Source: Ciona intestinalis (Eukaryota > Chordata > Ascidiacea > Phlebobranchia > Cionidae). Taken from it: a stretch of 64,000 bases of DNA. This document shows positions 54,301-62,007 of the stretch, one piece after another. The stretch covers positions 1,501,610-1,565,609 of the forward strand of contig NC_020168.2 in the NCBI RefSeq assembly GCF_000224145.3, written 5' to 3'. The notes beneath the pieces are model-generated. The model was given only the letters and a program-made list of their open reading frames with translations. It searched no databases and was not told the DNA's origin. The translations under genes and the position numbers were made by a program. Position 1 is the first letter of the stretch; each line of letters begins with the position of its first letter.

Positions 54301-57300
54301 AAACAGCAACGCAGTCGAACTTCCACAAAATGTTTATCCTTGCCAGGGCAGCGAGTTACCATATGTAAAAGTGAAACCTTGTGGGTAATTGTTTGTCTGT
54401 ATGACTGGTAATTTGGACAACCCATTAGTAACCACTAGGTTTGAGCAATGTCCATTTAGTGTCTTGCGAAAGGACACATACGCGACAAGCATTAAACACG
54501 GTACCGTTCGTTCATAATGCAAGCACCTAAACCACTGAACTATGCCATGGCGCGCGACTGCTGTCTATATTTGCTCAGATAAATAAACTTAACCTTACTT
54601 ATTTTGCAAAAAAATGTAAGTGTGTCATACACACTATATTATGTTACTGCAAAGGGCAAACTTTTTCTTTTTGGGCATTAAATATACTAATTACATAACC
54701 AAGTATTTTAAAAGACACCAACAAATAATAGACAAACTTTCATCACCTTTTATACAGTAAGCAATGTACATGTCAGTAACGGTGAGAAGGTTCCCAGCAT
54801 AATAGCGATGCTCCCAATCGAATTTAGTTATAGTGTTGATTTTCACCTAAGCAAAAATATATAGATTTAAGGAGTAATGTAGTATATATATATAGTAAAT
54901 ATCAGTTGTGAAATCCTAGACACAAGATGTAAAAATACCCTACCAGTACTATAAAACAGTGGTTAGAGATAGGGATGTGCTGAACCGAGCCCCAACTCAA
55001 AAGCTCCCGAGCGTCTCCTTTTTTGTCGCTCGGCGCTCGGCCCAGTTTTCAGCCGAATGATATAATGTTGCAAGCAAGAGCGAAAAATATTATAAATAAA
55101 AAAAATAAAAAAACGAGACTAGTCAGCGTAGCTTTCTCTTTAATTATTTTTCATTCGTTTTAAATTTGCTCTCGCAAGTAAAGAATCGAAACGTCAGCAA
55201 ATTTTCCCGTATTAAATTACAAGCATTGTCAAATTACAGCACATGTCGAATACCAACCATCCAATGTTCTGTATCTGATTTTAAATAAAAAGTCAAAAAA
55301 CGCTTAAACTTTTTTATAATGAAATAATAAAAACTGCTACAACAATTATACTAAAATATTGTTTATGAGTTTCACATTCGCAACACTGAGAATTACGAAA
55401 CGAGACATCGCTTTAACTCACACCACGTGTTCTGTACTATTTTGATTAGCAAGGCTTTTCGACTGAATAGAAACGTATTCTCAGACGCCTTTCTTCTTGA
55501 TAACATCATAGGTGCTCGGGCTCGTGCTGAGCTTTTCGTTAAAGATCCGTGCTCGGCGAACCTTAGGTTTTACAACTTCAGCCCAACCCTAGTAAGAGGG
55601 CTCACCGTGTAACTGAACCATATGCACCAAATTGAACTGTCTTTAATTAGGTGAGACATGGGCTGGCTAACTCACAATTGCGTGTAAAACAAATGTAAGT
55701 TAGTTGCTGAACAGGCAATAATATACACTACAAGTCTGTTCGAGAAGTAGCCCTACTTATATTTTCGATGTTTTTTTTAGCCAAGCAAAACGGAGTTGGA
55801 AAACAGTTTGGAAACAGTTTTTAAAAAAATTATCCTTGTATTTGTAAGACGATCCATATAAAATGTTTGGTAGTGCCGTCCTAAACGTTGGTATACATTT
55901 TGCACTGTGCCTTTTCGCATTATACTGCTTTTCTAAAAAGGTACAAAGCTCTAGATTCGTAAAATTTTTCGATAATTTCTGATCAATCTCTAATTTTCAA
56001 CCCCAGCGTGAATGCAACTTAATACTATCAACTCCTTTTTTGGTGATCTGTGTGAGATAACTGAACAAGCGTTATAAACTCGGCATGGCGCATACTACAT
56101 AACAGCGATTTAAAAAATCTGATATCAAACCATAAGCACCTTATTACTGGCCGAAGCTTGGCTCTCCAATTCAGAAGCAGAGCTTGCATGAATACGTGTA
56201 TGTGGTCCATGCAGTGAAACACATTCTCCGTCTGATGCTTTGTCAAGAAAACTATGAGAAAATAAAATTTTATTTTTCCACTTAGCGCTTCAAAGGAGAA
56301 ATGCAAATATAAAATTTTTGTAAAAAAAGCAAATGAATTAGGAACTTTGGGGTAAAAAAGGACAACATAAAAATTAAAGTTATATAATATATTACTATGN
56401 NNNNNNNNNNNNNNNNNNNNNNNNNNNNNNNNNNNNNNNNNNNNNNNNNNNNNNNNNNNNNNNNNNNNNNNNNNNNNNNNNNNNNNNNNNNNNNNNNNNN
56501 NNNNNNNNNNNNNNNNNNNNNNNNTTACACGTTATGTCTCTACATTCTATACAATTTTTATTTATACACCAATTATATCTCGGTGATCGGTCCCGTTTAT
56601 ATATATATTCCCGAAAATCTGCCATGTCTAAGAGAGGTCAGTCTAGTATATCGAGCTTCTTTGAGAAAGCTCCTAAACAACCAAATTTAGGAAAGACTTC
56701 AGGTCTTGCAGGGCCAAGCGATTTATTTTTCTGTCTGGATACGCCGATCGTTGAACGCAGCATAGAAGAACCAGTTCCACCTTCTTCGTTGCAGCTGGGC
56801 ATTGCTGATAAAAATGTTTCATCCCTTCCCGAACCCTTTGATTCCACCTGCCTACCCGCAAAACTTCCGAAGAAAGACGGCCGCCAATTACAAGCTAGTT
56901 GGTTTAATGTATGCCCATGGCTCCGCCCAAATGAGGATGGAAGCATGCGATGTTCAACTTGCGTGTGGGCAACATTGAATAGTCGTGTTAACATAAAAGA
57001 TAGAGCTTTATTAAGCAAAAGTCCATTTGTTCGTACAGAATACGGGTGGTCGAATTTTAAAAAGGGATTGCAATCTTTGCAGAAACATGGGTCTTCTGAT
57101 CCACATAAAAACGCTGAACACGCTGTGCAAGTAAGTAAACCAAATATAAAATTCGTGATTTGAACGTATTTTTTATATATTTTTTATTGTTGTTTGTTGC
57201 GAATACTATATGTTAGTGTTTATTGTATAGGTTGAAAAAGACAAAGACGAAAATTTCGCGATAGTCGATAAGCGAACAACTGAGCAACAACGGAAGTTTA

Positions 57301-60300
57301 AATTGGCACTAACCGCTATTTTCGATAGCATTCGACATTGTGGTCGAATGTGCATTGCTTTGAGGGGACATGGTGACGAAAAAAAATCGAGTAATATATG
57401 GAGCATGGTGAAGTTTGTGGGGAAGTATAATTCAGAGGTAATGGAATACCTGGAGCATGATTCTGTCTCCAAATACATGTCGCCAGAAATTCAAAATGAA
57501 ATGATACGCATTCTGTCACTTACAATTTTGCGGTCTTTAATCATAGACGTAAAAACAAAATCAGTTGTGAAGTTACCGTCAGGCAACCGCACCTTCGTTG
57601 AAAGGAACAGCAATTACGTGTTTTCTATTATTGCCGACGAAACAACTGATATATCGAGACATGAACAAGTCAGTTTGTGTGTTCGATATTGCACAGGAGA
57701 TTTCGAGGCTAATGAGGTATTTTTAGGCTTCTATGAAACTGCCAAAACGGATTCGAAAACCTTATTTTCGCTGATTAAAGACGCGCTGACAAGGCTAGGG
57801 CTTGACTTCTCTCAATTACGTGGCCAGGCATATGATGGTGGAAGCAACATGGCAGGCAAACTCAGTGGCTTGCAAAAGAGAGTGCGGGATGATAATCCAA
57901 AAGCCCCCTTACTTTCATTGTGTAGGCCATCAATTAAATCTCGTTTGCCAGGATGCTTGTTGCGGATTTGCTACCGTCGCCCATGTAATTGGAATTCTTA
58001 ACAACACCGTTAATTTTATACGAGAATCACCAAAGCGTTCTTCCCATTTTGCTGATGTTTTAGAAGAATTATCAATGGAGAAAACCACACTACGACCTCT
58101 GTGCCCCACTCGCTGGATTCTCCGTTCACTGTGCATCAATGCAGTATTGGAAAAATACAAAGCACTATTAGTATTTTTGGATAAGTTGCAGAGTGACATA
58201 GAGTATCCAGCGAATGTACGATCCAAAGCCTTTGCTATTCTGTCCAATTTAGAAAAGTTTAGCACATATTTCGTCTTGCGGTTGCTACAGCGTCTTTTTG
58301 CCACCATCAACCCCATTCATAAAAATGTGCAGGGGAAAAATGTATCGACAGGTGATATCCAAAAGTGGATTAGCACACTTACTGATACTCTTTCCAGTGA
58401 TGCTGCTTCAAAATCTGCAGAAGAATTATTTGATGAATGCACCCGACATGCCCACGTTTTAAAAATCGGTTTTCCTTCTCTGCCTGGACGTAGAAGAAAC
58501 TCTACAGAGGGAGATATAACAACTTATTTCACAAAGCTATATCGTGAAGTATTTCAGGAAGCCACCCGCTCTATTCTACACAGGTACCAGTCCGACTCTT
58601 TAATCGGGGCCAATTTGCTTCGTCGGCTGCTGGAAGACGAAGCTATGAAACCCAGCGAAATGAAAGAAGTTACTTCATTTTACGAAGATTGGGAATTTGG
58701 AGCCCTTTCTCGAGAGAGAAGCCAATGGTTTGCTCGCTGTCGCCGAAATAACTGGCCGATTTCAGTAAATGAGCTGAGAAAGCATATGGGAATGGATAGT
58801 GCGTTACGCGATATGGCCCCAAACCTCCGTTCAGCTCTTGTTACATACATCGTGCTGCCAGTATCATCGTGCGAGGCGGAACGTTCATTCAGCCTGCTTC
58901 GTCGTTTAAAAACCTATATTCGAACCTCCCAATCGCAACAACGTATGAACCACTTGGCCCTAATGGCAATCCACAAAGAAAAAACAGACACCCTGGACCT
59001 CAGCGTTGCTGTAGATGAGTTTATCTCGGTAAAACAAAGATGAAAAAATAAGTTTCGAGACTCGTCTCTCTAAAACTCTACAGAAAATTCAAAGCGTTCC
59101 TGTTTTTTTGTTTACACTGTTTTATTTCGCAAATTAAAAACTTGCAAATATAAAAAAAATGGTTTGGTTTAACGATTTATTTTGTTAAACCTAAACATGA
59201 ATACCGATTATAGCTGCGTCTTTTTATTTTTAGCTTAAGACAAAGCGAGTTGATTTTTATATTAGTGCATGCAACGGGAAAGTTGTAAGTATGGTGCATA
59301 CCAGCATACATTAAATGAAACTAGAGCTTTACACGCTTACGTTAGGAATGCAGTAACATCGCCTGTTCAACCAGGTTATTGTTTGTTTAGTCGATTTGTA
59401 ATGCCTTCAGACACGGCACGTCGCAGGCTCGCGTCAGTAAAAATGCGGCTTCTAGAAAGTTACGCATCGTATGACGTCATAACCTAAAACGTAACTGCTG
59501 CCTCGCCACCCCGGTTTTTATCAGAATGATTAATGTTTCGACGCCTATGACTGTGATCATATCTACTGATTGCATTCACAGTCATTAATTATAAGTAACT
59601 TGGTTGATATAAATTTCTCACATATTTTGTAAATCTGTTTCCTGTGGTTTATCTTCTGCAGTTGATGAAATTGTGTCTGAATCCACCGCATAGGCCTAAA
59701 TTTGTTTAAACAATAAAATACCAACATTAGAGAAAAATATAGAATAAAGTTGTATGCAAAATTAGTTTATGATTTATTATGTATCTACACTTCAAACCAA
59801 TGGCTAGCTAATTTGGCGATATAGAAAAGCAAAGGTGCACTGTTTTATTTTGTTGTAGTTTAATATTTAGATTTAGTGAAAAAAAAACAAACAAGATAGA
59901 GTTAATTACTGACCTGAGAAACAGAGAGAGAGCTTATATGAAGTCTGTGATCCCCTGAGCCATCATGACTCACATCAAAAGCATCTAAATATAAACCCAT
60001 TAAGTTTGTGATGCAAACTGACCATCTGCCCAGCACTCACAAGCAAAGTGCAAACAAGATTGGTAACCTCTGAAGTTTATGTAATTTGTAATCCTTGCAG
60101 GAAAACAAAGTTAAAAATGTAAGCTAGGTAATGCATTATTAATAAAGCACTTCATTGGTGTAAAATTTTATAACCCCCTGCTGGTTAATACATACCCACA
60201 CTAAGTCAAGGTTTCTGCTACTAACTACGAATAAATTCAATGTTAAATACTTTGCTTTAACATTTCCTAACATTAGCAGTGTCAGAACTTGATCAATAAT

Positions 60301-60555
60301 ATTTTTAAATATTTTTAATGACCTGTAACTACATGTTATAAATTTGGGGTAGTCAAAAAAGAGACATTAATTTATTATAGAATCACTACTAGAGTTTATA
60401 ATGACATGAAATACACGATTCATTCTAAGCTATAATAGAACAAAATTACCTTGAACAGTTGAAGTATTCGAGCTGTTTATCTTCAACATTTCTTTGAGAG
60501 AATTAGACAACTCATGGTGTCCATTCTGTATTGGCAACCCGTTGGAGGCTTCCAT
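33319..60555 (-). CDS. EDC4: enhancer of mRNA-decapping protein 4 (EDC4/Ge-1)
   Basis: Twenty-six minus-strand exons: 60450-60555, 59914-59984, 54747-54846, 53389-53578, 52259-52439, 51952-52068, 51489-51598, 51134-51217, 50893-50977, 48777-48881, 47812-48067, 47604-47679, 43853-43956, 41943-42295, 41594-41693, 41085-41384, 40771-40888, 39950-40085, 39571-39718, 39042-39194, 38775-38890, 37565-37730, 37088-37271, 36533-36794, 33560-33723, 33319-33502. They total 3969 nt (1322 aa; human EDC4 is about 1400). Residues ~60-530 form the WD40 part (FDWEHRYYAGNLLTV, VLLKGFTGAVCDV, FLLTGCERNNELKIWCTV, LSADFLVLSDVHRK). An acidic tract lies near 445-460. A Ser/Pro-rich linker follows, with LLTPDAF and QWPKAPDVT. 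A C-terminal helical region ends with the conserved ALTASDLNLVMYVCETVDPS and YLQEAVMNLD. EDC4 is a cytoplasmic P-body scaffold that brings DCP1 and DCP2 together and binds XRN1. An acceptor-like ...aaaatcag two bases before the ATG could receive a spliced leader. Confidence 0.95.
33813..35540. mobile_element. family-A long element carrying a nested hAT MITE
   Basis: It starts agtagagtgggtgaagatgg and ends gtgtcccatctttcctcagt. The interior follows the reference long copy, with the motif aatgtggggggaagatggga-like at about 34950. The sequence is interrupted by a 416-bp hAT-type insertion at 34131-34546. It lies in the EDC4 intron between the last three exons (36533 and 33723). Confidence 0.8.
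34131..34546. mobile_element. hAT-type MITE with 8-bp target duplication
   Basis: The terminal inverted repeats are ta-tgcacattacagaat on the left and attctgtaatgtgcatccct then a on the right; the left copy lacks four bases (ggga). The 8-bp sequence attgtacg is duplicated at 34123-34130 and 34547-34554, interrupting the family-A motif actgtacgctttgaaaat that is whole in other copies. The 8-bp duplication and TAGGGATGCAC end are typical of hAT elements. There is no coding capacity. Confidence 0.88.
35696..36485. repeat. ~790-bp foldback element in EDC4 intron
   Basis: The left arm (about 35696-36010) and the right arm (about 36170-36485) are diverged inverted copies. Paired segments include ttaaatgggcata with tatgcccctttaa, caaatgtaatctaaaggtac with its counterpart at about 36410-36435, and tttggtataatgatagcttc with gaagcattcattataccaaa. 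The ends (cttaaatgggcat / atgcccctttaag) are MITE-like. No target duplication is clear and there is no open frame. Confidence 0.75.
38085..38600. mobile_element. diverged copy of the 54970-55591 MITE, reverse orientation
   Basis: Shared order with the reverse complement of 54970-55591 is: gaagttgtaaaagctcgg, then gcgaatacgttcc, then gcagggctaatcaaaat, then acatgtttcgtaattcccag, then tgttgcaagatgtaaaactc. Ends are worn and bounds are approximate. Confidence 0.6.
38275..38570. repeat. tandem imperfect duplication (~150-bp unit)
   Basis: The unit ttgcaagatgtaaaactcat ... tttatcaaaaaatcagatat ggaaa (38275-38406) recurs as ttgcaaagcgtaaaattcaa ... ttttaaaaaatggatatgg aaa (38449-38566). It is part of a diverged reverse copy of the hAT-like MITE found at 54970-55591 (shared gtttcgtaattcccagtgtt and gctaatcaaaat). 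It lies in an EDC4 intron. Confidence 0.65.
44393..44434. repeat. two mutually exclusive hairpins inside the hAT element
   Basis: gtgcaagtaaag (44393-44404) pairs perfectly with ctttacttgcac around a short gcgcggt loop. The overlapping ggcgcggt can instead pair with accgcgcc about 16 bases further on. Both lie in the 3' subterminal part of the 44105-47226 element. Confidence 0.6.
44877..46805 (-). pseudogene. broken BED-finger hAT transposase (ZBED-like)
   Basis: Three collinear minus-strand segments are all in one frame. 46587-46805 encodes a BED-type zinc-finger start (WEFFDVDTEDTSVAVCKLC; the C-x2-C is present, one histidine is not evident). 45927-46565 encodes the catalytic core start (SRKYITENIVPKTF, TSDIWTAPNN, RDGAANIALGSRL). 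44877-45806 encodes the rest (QDVSTRWNSTYYML, DPRFK). Breaks are two in-frame stops between segments 1 and 2, one TAA at 45927-45929 between 2 and 3, and a one-base frameshift in the T6 run at 45025-45030. Beyond that run the hAT dimerisation motif (APASSVYSERMF, NRLLPRNAEKLLF) is read in another frame. The product would be non-functional. Confidence 0.9.
48221..48503. repeat. near-perfect foldback, 113-bp arms, 57-bp loop
   Basis: The left arm (48221-48333) starts ctgattgaactcattgaaag and the right arm (48391-48503) ends with its near-complement ctttcgataagtttaatcag. Long identical inner blocks include aatttccttcaattcgttga on the left and tcaacgaattgaaggaaatt on the right. The arms differ at only a handful of positions. 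It has no coding potential; the plus-strand open frame at 48295-48507 is a by-product. It lies in the EDC4 intron between exons 48777-48881 and 47812-48067, so it is transcribed within that pre-mRNA. Confidence 0.88.
54200..54545. repeat. dispersed repeat trace in EDC4 intron
   Basis: The stretch ggtaatttggacaacccatt, then tttagtgtcttgcgaaagga then cacatacgcgacaag, then atgcaagcacctaaaccact, matches in style and order the traces at 9614-9690 and 10590-10715 (gcgtcttgctcaagaacaca, cgctaaccactt). It is probably a degraded, moderately repeated SINE-like element. Confidence 0.55.
54970..55591. mobile_element. hAT-like MITE (622 bp), imperfect 8-bp flanks
   Basis: The ends are tagggatgtgctgaaccgag and, at the right, ttcagcccaaccctа-type sequence (acaacttcagcccaacccta), giving inverted TAGGG termini. 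The flanking octamers gttagaga and gtaagagg agree at 6 of 8 positions, consistent with an aged hAT target duplication. It has no transposase. A diverged relative lies at 38085-38600. It sits in an EDC4 intron between exons 2 and 3. Confidence 0.7.
56400..56524. other. assembly gap (125 N)
   Basis: A run of N 100 bp upstream of the hAT transposase start; it may hide the element's left end and promoter. Confidence 0.95.
56624..59043 (+). pseudogene. hAT transposase with TTF-type zinc finger and DUF4371-like core, one frameshift
   Basis: Exon 1 (56624-57130, 169 codons) starts MSKRGQSSISSFFEKAP and contains the zinc-finger region (SWFNVCPWLRPN, MRCSTCVWA, HKNAEHAVQ). A 100-bp intron with gtaagt and tgtatag ends joins it in phase to exon 2 (57231-59043). 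That exon carries IIADETTDISRHEQVSLCVR and QAYDGGSNMAGK, then FHCVGHQLNLVCQ, CPTRWILR, and the C-terminal dimerisation domain (LPVSSCEAERSFSLLRRLKT, MNHLALMAIHKEK). Between 57900 and 57912 (around a C5 run) the frame shifts by one base, the only lesion seen. The total would be about 770 residues, normal for this ZMYM1-like hAT group. It is antisense to EDC4 and lies in the intron between exons 2 and 3. The element's own ends were not found; the left one may be in the N gap 56400-56524. Confidence 0.88.
59044..59913. other. 3' flank of hAT copy within EDC4 intron 2
   Basis: Probably the 3' non-coding part of the hAT element followed by host intron. No inverted-repeat end or target duplication could be recognised. 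The short plus-strand frame at 59269-59487 has no support as a gene. Confidence 0.35.
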
Positions 60556-62007
60556 GGCTGATTTTACATAAAAAGTCAAATTTCACTGAAACCAGATTTG
60601 TTAAAACTGTATCGTAATACTGGGAAGTTACAATGTGTATTGTAAACCAAAATCCTCAATTTCTTAAAAAGTAGTTATAAACCTTGGGTCAGATTTCTAC
60701 TGGAGATCCTACAGTGAAAACGGCACAATTTTTAACACGGCGTACTAAGCACGATGCATATTCACCAGATTAGAAAAGAAAAATTTGATTAAAAACTGTT
60801 TTAAGGCAACTGGCGACTGTACAGAACCAGAATAAAAGTGTGCATCATATTTCTAAATACTTTAAATTAACACTTGCTGATTACAGACAATTAGTAGAGT
60901 AGAAATGTTACTGAGTACCACATAATATATAGTCGCAAAAAAAAACATGGAAACATAATATTGTGGGGATTTCATTAAAAAAGGCATTAAGAGTATTAAA
61001 ATTATTTTAAAATCACATTTCACAAAAAAACACTATCATTTAAAATTGAAACAATTATATTAATTAAGATAGCGTAAATTGAAGAAGTTTAACTTGCAAC
61101 TTTTGGAGCAACTTCGTTGGATAAATGGGAAAATATCATTTATTACATCGTATGTACTCTAGACAAATTAATCAACTTTCAAGTTTTAATTCAAGAGTTA
61201 GGTAAAATAGGATTTAGTACAACCCAATGCTATACATCACTTGTAGTGGTAGCATAAAACAATTTAAGCATAAGTATCTGTTGCAACATGTAAGTACACA
61301 TGGGTACGGATGCTATGTACCGTCCACTCAAATTTGGCATTTAAATAAAATGTGACAAATCAAATGAATTAAAACAGAGCCAAACCACTGAACTTTAGAC
61401 ACATTGTTAAGTCACCATTGTGCTAAAATTTTAATAAAAGACGAGCTTCCTATTAGAGAAAATGAATACCAAGTATATAAAGATTTATGCAGTGTAAAGC
61501 AGTACCCAAAAATATATTATGAGATGTATGATTTGGAATAATGCACAACCAAAATGTCGGAATATAATACAATTTCAAATTGGTGTTGTTTTATAACAAC
61601 CATATATATATATATGGTAGGCTACCATTATGAAAGAAATTTCACACACAAGACAAATCAGCTTACAGTTATTGTAAGTACTGCGTTGCAACAAAATTAG
61701 AGCGATTATAATAAAAACAGTACCTACCAGCTGGAATGCTCTGGCTTAAAAAGGATAATTAAAAGACACATAGCACCATGGATATAAAAAAAACATAAAA
61801 AATTAACGAAGAACCAAATGCATTCTTTGTTATAAAGGAACAAAATTACAAGCAGATATGAAAAGAACAAAATGATATACTTGAATACTTCTTCCATCTA
61901 TTCTGTTTGATCAGGACAACATGTAAAAGAGTAAAACAGGCTTACAGTCCTTTCATATCTAATGAATTCTTTTCCCTCTTGAATAAATAAAAATTAATAT
62001 ACAGAAC
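60556..62007. other. spacer between EDC4 start and CAS-family 3' end
   Basis: About 1.45 kb of AT-rich DNA with no open frame of note. It should hold the EDC4 promoter/outron and the CAS gene 3' UTR. A short AT run (atatatatatatgg, about 61602-61617) is the only repeat. Confidence 0.5.
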
